DNA of 64,000 bases from Phycomyces blakesleeanus NRRL 1555(-) (taxonomy: Eukaryota > Mucoromycota > Mucoromycetes > Mucorales > Phycomycetaceae), in NCBI RefSeq assembly GCF_001638985.1, contig NW_017265137.1, forward strand, positions 647,054-711,053. Direction: 5' to 3'. Below are positions 1 to 14,000 of this stretch, piece by piece; position 1 is the stretch's first letter; each line of letters begins with the position of its first letter. Under the pieces are notes generated by a model. The model did no database searches and had not been told where the DNA came from. It saw only the letters and a list, made by a program, of their open reading frames with translations. The position numbers and the translations under genes are program-made.

Positions 1-593
1 GTTGCGCATCATGAATAGACTTTGCGTACATTTCTTTGGTAAGTACATCACCCACAAGGCCTCCTACTCCTCTTCCTCCTCTTCCTCCTGAGACAGGTCC
101 TGTTCCTGTTCCTACTCCTGATATTGATCCAGATCTAGATCCAGATCCAGATCCAGATCCTGACCCTGATCCGGCCCCTCCTATTGAATTCCTGCTGTTG
201 TGATTAATACCCTCCTGTGAGATCAGATTGTCAAAATTTTCTTCGTATTGGTCCATTTGCATCACAAAATCTTCGGTAAACTGACTTGGATCAATACCCA
301 GATCAGCTGCTAAAGATTCGATATTGCTTTGAAGATCGTCGATATCTCTTGAGATCGAATGGGCCGAATCAGTTGCCGTATTGAGTGTTTGAGAATAGAT
401 ATCAATGTTTGAGTTGTCATTCAGCTCGTTTTGTTTTATATGAGTCACGGCCAGTGGTCTTGACTGAGAATAATTGCCTGACTTGATATCCTGCGCTTGT
501 GCCTGTGCTTGTGCTTGTGCCTGTGCCTGTGCTTGTGCCTGTGCCTGTAATTGAGCCTGTAATTGAGCCTGCATTTGTGCTTGACCTTGAGCT

Positions 594-625
<32 letters not shown>

Positions 626-2945
626 ATATTGTCTTTGGAGCTGCTGTTGATTATCTTGATCTTGATAACTGTTATTATGCTGTTGTCGATACTGCTGTTG
701 CTGTTGCGAGGGATAACTGTGTTGCTGCAAAGCATTGACTGGTGCGGATTCTTTTGGTACTTCTGTAGTGGGTTTGGGTAGTGAAGATATCGGATTATTG
801 GTTGAGTATGACGATAATCTCACAGTTGATGCCAGAACACCGGCCATGGTTTCTTGTAAAGTACTAGAATACATACCCGTTTTATCTTTGGAATCGTTAG
901 ATTTTACAGAGATTCCGGCTAATGAGGCTGCTTCTTCGATTAACCCGGTGGTAATGGCACCATCTATACTTGCATCTGTAAAGAAAGACAAAGATAAAAA
1001 ATAACAATCATTAGAACATCATAACACAATTAAAAAGAAAAACGTAGTCTAGAACGATGGCCGGCTATCAACCAGCGAGAATATAGGGTTTAGAAACAAT
1101 GAGACTCTGTCTCCGTGTTCAATGTTCGATCGAGCAAAAAGGTCTTGGATATCCAAACACACACACACGTACATACACACACACACATATATATATATAT
1201 GTATGTATGTATGTATGTATATTTCGACTTTGTACGTCGTGTAAGAGATTTGCATGTTGCTAAATTGATTGGCATAAAATAAGAAGATGGACAAGGTTGT
1301 AACACCCCTTCCATCAATTTTTTTTTATGAAGACCCAAAAAAAAAAGCGTAGAATGCAGACTTTACATATAATTGTGTGTGTGTGTGTGTCTGGATATAT
1401 CTTCTTATTCTTCTTCCTCTTTGATTTTTTTTTGTGTTTCTTTTTTTTTTGCTGGTCGAAAATCAGGCATACCTGCATACCCTTGTCGTGTTCCTTTGGA
1501 TAGAATACCAATATTGCTCGTGGACTGACACGGGAGACTAAGGCACTCATTGTTCTTTTTCAACATAAAGGGCTTTTGCTTACTCATGCCAATTGCGGCC
1601 TTGTTGTCATTCGAGAATATGGTGGTCAGGAACTGGAGGATCTTCTCGATTGCGTCTTGGTGCTGCTGCTGTTTTTCTCTGGCCGACAGGGTCTCTTTCC
1701 AGAGAACCTCGTTGTCGCTGTGCAAAGTGTGGATATCTGAGCTGATGGTTGTCTGGTGCTTTCGGATGGCGCTGATGTCTTTTACCAAGGTAGCTATATT
1801 GATCGAGTCCGTCTCGACAGTGTCACGTTCGCGGCTTCGTTTACGTGTCACGAGCGCAAGAAGGTCGGGTCGCTCACGTTGGAAGTGCGGGTTGCTGAAT
1901 TCCCAGATTTCGTTTTCATTGTCGGCGATCAAGACTCCTTGCTGGATGTGGGGCACTTTGTGGAAATCGTACATATTCAGCTGCCTCACAAACGATGCAA
2001 ATGTGTTGTGTTTGTAAAACCGAGGAAGCACGGCCTTTGCGAATTCTTCATGTCGTTCAACTAAAATTAATTGTTTAATTATAGCAATAATTTCTTATTA
2101 ATTCTTATTTCTTATATATATATGTGTGTGTGTGTGCGTGCAAATATCGATTAGTCTATTCAAAAATGCGATAATATGTACAAAGATAGAGCAAAAGTAT
2201 AGAGGAAATGATAGTGATGATAATGTAAAAATACATGTGTTTTGTACATAAAATTAAGCCTTTTTTTTTTTAAAAAAAAAAAGTTCTTTTTTTCTTTACC
2301 TATAAAAGAAGCACCGTCTGTTGCCCATCTGATAAGGTCTTTTGTAGTAGTATCTTCGACCATACTATTAAAATAATGACAAATGATAGTAATCATGATA
2401 GTAATGGTAGCAGAATTTTCAAGGTTAATAAAAAATAATATAGATATATAGCTATTATGTTTTATAAAAGCTTACTTGTAAAGTTTGTTTAAGAAAGCGG
2501 GTACACTACGTTGAGCTGTCAGTCTATGCGGAATCATCCCAGGTGGACTAAATGATGGTGAAGAGGGCTCGGATAGACCAGACTGTGACTGTGCCGTGCT
2601 GGAATCTGGACTGGTACTACTCGTACTACTACTCCTGCTGCTATTATTACTACCAGTGGTAGTGGTAGTGTTGGTGTTGGTGTTGGTGCTGGTGCTGGTA
2701 CTAATACTTCCAGTATTTGTGGTAGTAGTGGTGGTGTTGTTGTTGTTTTGTCGCTTTTTCTTGGTATAGGGTTTTGAACCTGCTGAAGTCATGGATGAAG
2801 ATCCAGAGTCAGACGAACTATTTGCAGAAAACATAGTCTCGGGGGGAGAGGCCGAAGAAGACGACACAGATGATCGAGATCGTTTCCTGTTTGATGAGTT
2901 GGTCATATTCTTTTTTGTCGAGTTATGGCGATGTGGAAAGTCCAT
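1..2945 (-). CDS. Heat-shock-factor-type transcription factor (5' part; runs off left edge)
   Basis: Nuclear DNA-binding regulator, likely binding heat-shock elements. Modelled exons on the minus strand: 2945-2476, 2364-2300, 2060-1473, 975-<1; phases agree at every junction. The first ~146 residues are Ser/Thr/Asn-rich. An HSF DNA-binding domain follows (about residues 147-260), split by two introns: VPAFLNKLYN, LIRWATDGASFI, then FASFVRQLNMYDFHKV and an IWEFSNPHFQRERPDLL wing. An HR-A/B-like coiled coil comes next (EVLWKETLSAREKQ..., IEKILQFL), the trimerisation region of Hsf1. The last exon holds a run of CAG glutamine codons near 588-622, Gln-Ala repeats and a Gly/Ser/Thr-rich tail. The recognition-helix end reads YDFHKV, as in Skn7, not the usual YGFHKV of Hsf1; the coiled coil argues for Hsf1. 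About 699 residues lie inside the window and the C-terminus is missing. Confidence 0.9.
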
Positions 2946-3300
2946 AATATTATTTTGTGCCTTTAATATTTATATAGCAAAGGTATAAAAGGTGGAGAGA
3001 AGCTTGTAAAAAGAGGATAAGCTTTAGTGAAAGATTTCTTTTTTTTTTCTCTCTCTCTTTCTTTGGCTGTTTGTTGCTATGGCTGCTGCTATGGCTGCTG
3101 CTATTGCCGCTGCTGTTTTCTACTGTTTCTGTTTCTACTTTTGCTTCTGTGTCTTTTGTTATCGTTTCTGCTAGTGGTAGTGGTAGTGGTTGTGGTGGTG
3201 ACTGTGGCTGTGGCTGTGATGGTATTTGTATTGGTACTAGCACTGGTATTGGTATAGGTATTGGTATTGGTATTCGTGGTTTGTAGAGTAATTATGTGCG
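2946..3300 (-). other. Probable 5' leader of the HSF gene with a 97-codon upstream ORF
   Basis: Just upstream of the HSF start, the minus strand has an ORF from 3243 to 2950 whose TAA ends four bases before the HSF ATG. The peptide is low-complexity (Pro/Gln, then Ser/Asn/His, then Lys/Arg). It derives from imperfect trinucleotide and hexanucleotide repeats (GGT/GTA type on the plus strand, about 3165-3275). It has no recognisable domain. It could be a translated upstream ORF in a long leader, or chance openness of repetitive leader DNA; I cannot tell which. Confidence 0.3.
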
Positions 3301-6300
3301 TCTGTGTGAATATATATATATATATGGTTTATATAATTATTATCTGTATTGACAAAGGAGATATTTAAAAGTGGTTTAGGTTAGTGTACTGGTGATGATT
3401 GAAAAATAAGTTGGTTGGGATTTTGCTGAAAAAGGGAAGTGTACCTTTTTGTGGTGAAGTAGGAAAAAAAAAAGGATTTTTTTTTCGTAAAAAAATAAAA
3501 ATTAAAATTTTAAATAAAAAGAAAAAGAAATATATATATATAATAAAAAAAAAGAAATAAAATAATAAGAAAAGTATAGAGGGAAGAAAAGCGAAATTCT
3601 CGAAATTGGAAAAAACCACCTTTTTTCTACTGTGATGGGAAAATCATTATTTGCCGATTCAAATGAGATGCGGATTCTGGAGTAGGAAATTTTTGTTTTT
3701 ATTTTATTTAGCATCCATTTCTATTATTTTTTTTTATTTTATTTTATTTTAGTTCTCCCCTCTAAAATATATAAAGTATACAGTTTGAGTAGGCGACCTT
3801 TGTATTATAAAATTTTATACACGTATAAAAAAAAAATAAGAAAAAAAAAATAACTTGGGTAACCATCTGCCCCATATATCAACTCCCTTCAATCAGCTCA
3901 AGGCTGCGTATTCTTCGATTATCAGGCTTGTTGTTTTTCCAAAAAAAGAAAAAGGAGGAAGTCAAAGTGCTGAGTGTTGCAAAACCAAAATAAAAATAAG
4001 TTAAAATAAAAATCCCTATTTTTTATTATATTATTTTATATCTGTGTGTTGAAAGCAAGAGGTAGAAAGTAAAATATTGGATATAACTGTGTGTGTGCAC
4101 CCACAAAAGATTACCATCATTTAATGCACTATAAGTAAGATGCGATTGTATTTGTTCGACTATTATTATTTTTGGCTCTTTCACTCCTTTTACTATATAC
4201 ACATTATATATATATATATATATTATATATTATATATTATGTATTATGTATGTATATGTATATTTATGTATCCATGTATCTATGTGTCTATGTGTATAGA
4301 TATAAATATAAATATTGTTGTGACTGCCCATATTATATATATATATTATATAATATGATATAATAAAATAAAATAAAATAAAAGCAAAAGGCAAATGAAG
4401 ATCGGATACTATTCTACACTTATTATCATTATTGACCATCACCATTATGTTTATTAAATTAAATTAAAGTAAATTAAATTAAATTAAACGTCTTCAGTGT
4501 ACATATAGTGTTTTAGCTTGACCTGGTCCGTTCGGTTCTGTTCTGTTTTTCTTTAGTTTGCTTTGGATTGACCTAGCTTGGGCCTGGTCTGGCCTGACCT
4601 GGCCTGGCCTGATCATAATCCCAATCCCAATTAACAAGAAAATAATATAAAATAATATTATAAACTAAAAGCGATGATATTCGTGTTGTACAAAAGGTCA
4701 TTGTGTAAAAGAAAAAAAAGAAAATATCGTTCAAGCCAAGTATACAATAGTGATTAGGCCATTCAATATTCCGAACTGCGTGCTTGCCCCGAGTCATGCC
4801 ATCTTTATTGCTATTGCTATTGCTATCACTATTATTTATTAAGTACTGTATATATCTTTATATCCCTTTCTATCTAATTGCTTTATTTTATTTTATAATG
4901 CAATTGCTTGCCTTGTGTATATAATTACATGCATGTATGTAAGTATGTAAGTATGTATGTATGTATGTATGTACGTAGTACTTCTAAATAATCAAGTACA
5001 AAAATATTGATATATATATATATATAATGGCGGTATTTGTTAATTTGGAAGATTAGAGTGTACATTTGTGATATAAAGGAGGTAAATCTGAAATAAAATG
5101 CCTGTTTGTTGTTTGAAACCATTAACCTTTTTGTTTCTTTTCTGAGTTAGAGTAGGTTTGGCACCCTAGTTCCCCCTTGTTGGTTCTGTCTGTCGTACCA
5201 ACCAAAGAGTCCACGTATTACACAAGTGATGCTTAAACAATGGAACAACCAAAAGTATACATCCTAAATAACCAATATTATAGTCCTAGCACTAGTATTA
5301 GTACTGAAACTGACGCCAATTTATAAATGTATTCAAAATATACAAATATAGCTCTTCAGTCTTTTTAAAATTTTTGATTTTTATTTTTGGTTGTTGTACT
5401 TTGAATTGTGTCGTTTACAAAATATGATTATTGGGATTATTTTCTGTTATTACAAAATATATAGATTGGGGTACAAAATCACCATTTTTTTTTCTGTTTT
5501 GGTGTATAGCAAATAGCATTATAAGCGCGTATTGAATTATACAGCCTATTGAATTCTCGCGAGTGACAAAGAACCCAAAGCAACACCAACAACTAGAAAA
5601 GAAAAGAAAAGAGAAAATATGATTGTATAATCCGTACACGGCCATTTTGATTTGTAACTGCAGCCATTTTTTTGTGCATAAACCAGAAGAGTATTCCTAT
5701 TACATATCAGCTTACCGTACCTTTGTTTCATTCTTATGTAGCTCTATTTCAAATTATTATTTTATTTTATCTTGGAAAATCTTGCTTCATAAAACGAATA
5801 GCAACCATTGTTCCGAGAGATATTTGGACACTCCCGAACAGACGCCATCATTTCCCCCTCCCCCCAAATTTCTTTTTATCTTTCTCTTTATCAATACTAA
5901 TATATATTGCAATTTTGATTCCCAACAAGCAATCAAGTACGATTGAATTGTGTACCTCCTCAAAATAAATAAATAAATAAGCAAATAAATAAATAGATAT
6001 CAATACCCTTTCGTTGTCTTTCTTCCTTTCTTTCTCTTTCTTCCTCTGTCGTTGTGTAAATTAGTAAGTGTCATTTCCAACAAGCACAAGTCTAGTACTC
6101 AGATCACAAGCAAACATTATATATATATCTATAGTATAAAACTATCAAGTAACCAATTCCGGAATAAGCTAAGAAAAGCCAAAAAAAAAAAAAAAAAAAG
6201 ACCCTGGTTCTCTTTGATTATATTTTCCCCATTTACCATTTTAACTCTAATAAACCCACACGTACGATCACAAGTATACAAAGAGAAATGAACAAATTTA

Positions 6301-9300
6301 TCAAAGCCAAAATCAAAATAATAAAATATAAGCCAACTGTATTTAAGCACATCAGACCTTATAAAAGGGCCTAGTGACATGCACATATTTTTAAGCCATT
6401 TACAAACCTAAAGAAAACAAGACATGTGTGCTTATGAGTGTGTTTGTTCGGACGTGTACTTTTCTCTATTTGGTACAGCCCTAGTGAATACATATTTACA
6501 TGTGTATGTATATGGTTCAAGTGATATGGTATAGCTTTTATTTTATTTTATAAAATAAAATAAAATAAATAAATAATGCACATTTGTACATTTATAAATT
6601 TGTACACAAAAGACGATCAAAAAGATAATATTTTATTACTCCATTTATAGTATTACAGATTATATCACAAATATACACAAAGAAAAATTTTTTTTGTACA
6701 TTTTAATTGTTGTTTGTTTGTTTTTTTGTGTTTTTTTTGTGTTTTTCAACAAAAATATAAAATAACAGAAAAAGAAACGAATGAATGAATGAATGAATGA
6801 ATGAATGAATGATGAATTACAAATCCCCAATCTTGTGATTTTTATCTATTTTATTCTTTTAAAAAAAAATCTTGCTTAGTTTTTATTGGCCTGAGAATTC
6901 TCAGAATCACAATCTCTGTAACACAAGAGTGGGAAATTTAAATTTTACCAGTCCTTAAAAACTATAACCATTTTTCTAAATAAAGAAAGCATTTCGCACA
7001 TTTTCTTTTCTTTTCTTTTCTGTCTCTCTTACTTACTTACTTATTTATTTATTTTATACCTGTATATTACTTGCACAAACGTTTCAAAGGTAAATGTAAG
7101 TATGTTTGTTTGTTTTTTATAAGCGAGTAGGAGGTTGAGGAGGGGTTAAGAAACAAAGGGGCGTTTTTTTTTTTTAAAAAAAAAAGACATGATTGTTTCA
7201 TATAAAATGCTGAACTATAATAAATAAGAAACAAATGCTCATTGATTACAAATACATAAAAAAAATACAATAAAGCAAGAAAAAAATTGAAACATATTAA
7301 ATCTACTCCTAGGGTTCATTTTTTTTTTTTTTTTTTTTTGCTTTTAAGATACGGTGCTTTAAATAGCAAGACGGAGAATGTAATAAATGATTTACCGTAT
7401 AAATTATTTAATTCCAGAATACAATCTGAGTTATGTTTGTATAAACTCAGATTATTTAGTGTATAAATGTCAAGGCAAAATTATTCTTTACACTCCACAA
7501 ATCCAATTTATATCAGGGATCTACTGCTAGTGGATAAATGCTGATATATAGTAACTTATACAATACAACCTTAAAAGATCTAAGCTTTTTTTTTTTACAT
7601 TACGTATGAATTAGTTTTGGTATTTTATATATATATATATATATTTATAAATAGGTGATAATCTATTAGAGATTTAAGTGTGAGCCTCATTTTCTTTATA
7701 TTTTATATTTGGGAGGATTTAATCAATGGAGATCTACCAGCCATATATATATGCATTTAATATAACAGGAACAACAACAACAATGAAAAAAAAAGGGAAT
7801 GTGGTTAGGGAGAGAATGAAAGGGAGATAAATGAATCGATTGCCTAGTTTGCTAAAATGCTATATTTGAAATAAAAGAAGAATGGGTTACTTTTCTTTTT
7901 TGAAAACGTCAAGATACACAAGAAAATAAAAAATAAAATAAAAATTAAATAAATTATATACCACAATAATTCAATAATCATAAAGTATAACAAGTGCTGT
8001 CAAAAGGTGGCAATAGTTGCAAGTATGATATTACGCACAACATAATGTCTCAATAAATGTACCGTGTATTATTAAATATACAAGGCTATAAAATGCTTTC
8101 TCTTTTGTAATGAATATCGATACCATATAAGCAAATGCCTTTCAAGTAAAGTATGTGTATATTTTATATATTGATAATAAAAATAAAAATATATAAATAA
8201 AATAAGGGGTTGGTGGGAGGGTACGCGTGTTAAATGTTGATAGTATATATTTGCCATTATGTACCTACAAAATACAAAAGGTCATTCATGTGGGAGATCA
8301 GGGTGTGCATATATCTATAATAATCTTATTTCAACTTGAGGTGCGTTTGTTGAAACTTAAAAGTTGGATTTTCTTTTTTCTAAAAAGCAATAATAATAAT
8401 AATAATACTATTCCAGTCAGACTGGTAACTTTAAGCCTGAATGGGAAAATATCGTATGATTTTCTATATTTTTCTTTCTTTCATAAGAGATATGCATTCT
8501 TATGATCGATCGTTCTTTATCTTTAATAATTAAATTTAGAAGGAGAATGAAGGAAAGAAGGGAAAGAGTAAGTGAAAAGACAGAAAGAGAGAGAGAGAGA
8601 GAGAGAGGAGAGGCACGTACACTTTATAGCTATGTAAATTCCAAAAGTAGATACTAGTCTGATGCTGTATTTCCCTTTCTTAACATTAGGAAGGAAATAA
8701 CAGCAACAATACATAAATACATAAATAAATAAACCACACACTATAGATTAGGACAAATACCAACTTTTAACATTCAATTCAATTGTTAACGATTCTTTCT
8801 GCTCATATTAAATATAATTACATAATATTGATGAACAGATATTTTCCTTTGCTTTGTTCAAATTACTTTTACACATTCATTCATTCATTCATTCACTCAA
8901 AGACGATTTTATTTTTGAAAAACATATATATATATATATTTATTTATTTACCTTGCTTGACATAAAAAAGGTCTCCATTCATATTAAACCCTGGCAGTGG
9001 GGTAGCATGCAGTAATCACATGGTTGGCATAAAGGAGATGGTTGATAGAATAGGACAATAAAGTCTATAAAAAATATTGATTCTCCTTTTATTCCTCCTC
9101 CTCCCCTTCCACTCCATTATCCCTCAAAGGTTAGAATCCATGAATCAATAAAACCAACAACAACAACAACCAAAAAAAAAAAAGAGTTTCACTTTTTGAC
9201 TCTTAAGGCAAAAACCAGAACTCTACTTACTACTCACCAATTGAAATAATACCCTTTTTCCTTAAATACTATAAGCAGGGTTAAGCACAACCCAAAACCA

Positions 9301-11061
9301 AAATACACTTTTTATGTTTATTGATTTATCCAGAAAAAAAATGAGAGAAAAACAATATAATTGGTGCTTCTTTTAGGTATATGTATACAAGATTGATGAT
9401 TTTAATAAATTTAGAATAATCCAGATGTACAAAATCTCAATTTGACAGTAAATAAGATACATAATCTATGGTTCTTGGTCTAGAAGCAGATGATATAATT
9501 TATAATTTATATACCTGTAATATATCCAAGACTCAATGTGGGAATATACATATGGGTGTGAAAGCCAATATATTATAATTTATACTTTATCAAGTAATAT
9601 TTGATTTCAGTATTATATACTATCCCTAATGCATTACCTCTAGTACTTTTTCTTATGAATTATATTTTACTTAATCATCAACCAAACTCTTCAAAGTAAA
9701 TAGTATAAAAAAATATACACATACTTTTGCTTAATCTTGTGTGTGTGTATTTTGGAACAAGGGGTTGGAGAGGAGGGGATTTGGTCTTGTTCCTTTGAAT
9801 GTATAGACTCAAGTATTGCTGGCTGGTATCAACCATTATAAGCCAAGTAAACCCACCAGTATAGAGTAGTAATACACAGAAAAAGGGCTTGGTTAGGATA
9901 TACCTGATTATAACTATGTTGATGTTCGTATATCTATATTGCAGCTAGAGTATAACAGATTAAGAATAGAGTGTATGGCTAAGCATCTAATAAACCATAA
10001 ATAAAGGATATTGAAGATTAGATCGCTTGATGCTGTCAAGATCCAAGGGATGAATAGATTGATGTGAGTTTTTTATCCAAAGTCCAACTATTCCTCTCTT
10101 TGCTTCTTTGCTTTTCTGCATACTCCTGCCGTACACAGTAATATGGTTCCCTGATTTGAAGTCAGAATGCATCAATCAGATCTGCCCTAATCTAACCGTA
10201 ATCCTTAAAATATCTCTACTATACCAATAAATAAGACAATAATTAAGAAATGAAGAAATATGGCCATTTCTAATCTTCATGCTGACATTGATATCTTGGT
10301 AGAAAATAAACTATAGCATAAGCACAATGTTAATCTTTAGTATAAATTTCAACAAAGACACACACACACATACACATGCATATATATATATTCACTCTTC
10401 TTGAGTCTATCTGTAAATCGCGCCATAGAGCTCTTGATGTTTGATTTGAGGTATAAATCCTATTATGAAAATAGACAACAATAATTTTCTATACTCTAAT
10501 CTACTCTACTTTGATTTGGTTTATTACATAGATCGTTATTGAATAACATTTATTCAACTACTGCTCATTCAAATAATTTAACTACCAGAATATATGCCAG
10601 ATATTCAAAACGTAGCCGAGAGTACGTAATTTACAGGGTCTACTTTGCTTCTTATCTTAAAGGCATCAAAACTAATACATCACTACAAAATAGCAATCGG
10701 ATTTGCGAATGATTAGGCTACTTCATTATCATTATCTTACAACACACATATATGATTAGAACTATAATTAGATCTATAGTTGATATATCTTTAATGCCGA
10801 GTACATCTTTATCTACTTTGTCAAATCCATAGATCCTCTATAGCATCAATTTACTGCCTATTTTCCCCGAAGAACATTATCAAAACTTGACACACTACTT
10901 TATATCGCATTTAAAAGTATCTATAAAATAAAAAGAAATTCAAACAAGAGTATTATTTAGCTTGTCAAACAAGTTGATCATTTATTATTTTTGATCAACT
11001 ATTTATTTTATTTTATTTTATTTTACCTTAAAAACATAAATATACATCTCCACCTATTAAT
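3301..11061. other. Long AT-rich region without a supported gene
   Basis: About 7.8 kb with no ORF that has a recognisable domain and no tRNA that I could see. It is full of (TA)n tracts (for example 4200-4350, 5010-5030, 7625-7650), poly-A/poly-T runs, ATTTT and AAAAT pentamer runs (3725-3755, 4365-4380, 6540-6570) and GTAT arrays (4925-4975). A few more complex stretches, such as 10000-10190, have short open frames but no clear start, splice pattern or family. The last few hundred bases probably include the P450 promoter and leader. Confidence 0.6.
6779..6812. repeat. (AATG)n microsatellite
   Basis: About eight consecutive GAAT/AATG tetranucleotide copies directly visible, inside the gene-poor region. 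Confidence 0.85.
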
Positions 11062-14000
11062 ATGCCAAAGTCCAAGACGTCTCTGTTTGTTGCTCTCAAA
11101 GGCTCGGATAATATCGAGAGGGATGGAAGAATGGTCTGCTTTGATTCGAGCGATAACCTTGATACCATTCGTAGCCATATTGCAGACGCACTCTCGATCA
11201 TGAGTCCAAAGGAGGAAATCTTGTTGCTTGACGACAGTGAAAACATCCTGAATAGCCGGGCATCGATTCAAAATCAGCAACTGGTTTATGTCGACCTCAA
11301 GGATCATATCAAGCACACCATACCTGGCCCATTAAACATACCCTTTGTGGGATCCTTATATGAAATGCTTCCCAATATGTAAGTAAATCATATTCATATA
11401 TATACTTATTGTCTTGTCTTGTCTTATATTTATTAATATATATGTATATATGTATGTATGTATATGTATGTATATGTATATCTTAGTACAGAATCATGGG
11501 TAAGACAATTCGAGAAATATGGTCCCCTTGTGTCGGTCTCAATACTTGGAACCGAAATGATAAACACAAACAATGTCGATATCGCAGAGATATTCTCAAA
11601 AGAGTCAGAGTACTTTACAAAGAGAATAAAAGGCTCAGTGTTGAGTGAAGCCAAGAGAGTCGGTCTCCAGGGTCTCTTTACGACTGACACAGATGAAACC
11701 GACTGGAGATTGGCACACCAGCTTCTCATGCCTGCTTTCAGCTCTCGGGCTATCAAAGTAAGTCTTAGGTCTTAATCTAATCTACAAACAAGCTACCCGC
11801 ATATTTGTTGCTGTATTTATTTATATGTATCTGTAGGCGTATCAGATAGAAATGGGTAGACTTGTCCAACAAACTATACGCATCATTGAACAAATTCCAC
11901 AAGATGGTCCAGTAGACATCATTGACTTATCTACCAAATTAACTTTTGAAACCATTGGTCGGATCGGATTTGGATACAAATTTGGCTTGATTGATTCCCT
12001 CAATTCACCTTCCCACCCTTTTATTGGTGCCATGAGTTACTGTTTGCAACAGGCTGTCGTCAGGACACAGCAAGCTAGGTTCGTTCGTTCTTTACCCACC
12101 GAAGCCAACCGGACCTTTGACCGGTCGCTCAAATTGATGCACGACATTGTAGACAAAGTTATCCAGGATCGTAAACGGGTCCCCAAAAGTGACACAGACA
12201 ACAGCGAGAGTGATAGTGATAGTGATAGTAATAATAATAAGGACCTTCTTGACTTTATGCTGTATGCACGAGACGAAAATAACTTGGGATTATCAGACGA
12301 AAACATGCGTGATCAAGTGGTTACTTTTCTCATTGCCGGACACGACACAACCGCCAATACTGTTGCTTGGGCCTTGTATGAGATATCGCGCAGTCCAGAA
12401 GTCGAGGCAAAGATTGTTCAAGAAATAGTGAATGCTGGCATTACGGCTGAAGAATTGCCGACAAGTGAACAAATCAGTGACCTGAAATACATCACACAAG
12501 TGATTAAAGAAACCCTTCGACGATATCCCCCCATTAGAATAATATCCCGAATCTGCAAAAAGAACTGCGTTATTCCGGGCGGCTATCTAATCAAAAAGGG
12601 CAGTTCAGTAGGCGTTCATCTTTACTCTCTCCACCACAACCCTGAGATTTACCCCAATCCTTATCGATGGAATCCTGATCGATGGACACCCGAAGAAGAA
12701 CAAAAACGATCTAGATACTCATGGATGCCATTCAGTACCGGACCTCGCGCTTGCATTGGCATGGCATTTTCTCTTCAAGAAATGAAAACGAGCTTGGCTA
12801 TGCTCTTACAGAAGTACCGCTTTATTTATGGTGTGTATCATGTTTCTTCTAAAACCCTAAAATAATGATGTTAATAGTAACAATCAACGCCTATTTCTTT
12901 TTTTTTCTATAAAAAAATACTTGCGTACACACATACATACATACATATATGTATGAATGCATAATCACTTATGCATAATCACTTACTTACTTGTTGTATG
13001 TTTTAGACGGCCCACCTATCCAATTTGATCCTAAAATGGCTACCACAAAACCTTACAGCTTTATGATGACAGTCAAACCTCGTACTAGCTTTCCACAGTC
13101 CAATGTTTCTCTAAAAAATACTCCCACAGAGCCAACCAGCCTAGTGATACGAACACTTCCTCAGTTAGTCTCAAATTCAGTCACTATAGATTTACCCAAG
13201 ATTACATTTCTGTATGGCTCTCAGACAGGTGCAGCCCAAGATTATGCAACGCAGCTTTCTGTACAAGCACAAGGGTTTGGGTTCAAGGACATCACTCTTT
13301 GTGAACTAGACAAGTGGAGTGTAATATGGTCTGAAAATATTGATGGACCCAAGGAAAAAGAAAATAACGAGGACAATAACGACCAAAAGGAGCTTATTGT
13401 CATTTGTTCGGCTACCTACAATGGTCTCCCGCCCGACAATGCCGAAATCTTTAGCAAATTTTTGGATAAAAAATCCAATGACTTGAATTACTCTGGATTC
13501 AGTGGTCTGATGTACACCGTGTTTGGTATTGGAAACAAGAATTGGCGTACATATCAATACTTTCCTATCAAAATTGATCGACTATTCGAAACCTTTGGCG
13601 CAGAGCGCATTTTCCCTGCTGGTAAAGGAAATGCAGATAAAGATATCGATTCCCAATTCAATGAATGGTAAAAAAAAAGGTTTTTGCTTTGTATTATTTA
13701 TAAAAAAAAAAACTTTGCCTCCTTTCAAAAAAAAAAAGGGTGAAATACTCACCAAATACTCCCTCTCGAATTTCTTGTTTTTATAAAGGTGCGTCAATTT
13801 CTGGACTCATACTCTCAAATATTACGGTGCTGCCGTTTCCGTAGAAAGCTCTTTTGACCAAACATCTAATAGAGGTCACAAAACAAAGGCCAAAGCCAAA
13901 GTCATTCACATCCGCCCAAGTGAAGAAGACAAATGGAAGGTTGCGATAGAAAACAAGAATGGGAGCCAGCATGCCAAGATTCTTGTTAATCAAGAGCTGC

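Noticed and set aside
445..781. Overlapping plus and minus ORFs in the glutamine tract
   Set aside because: Shadow frames of the CAG/CAA repeat in the HSF last exon.
3027..3286. Plus-strand Leu/Val/Gly-rich ORFs
   Set aside because: Translations of simple repeats in the HSF leader; hydrophobic only because of GTT/GTG/CTT repeats.
9987..10175. 62-codon minus ORF in the gene desert
   Set aside because: Fairly balanced composition but no homology I recognise, no adjoining splice pattern and an isolated position.
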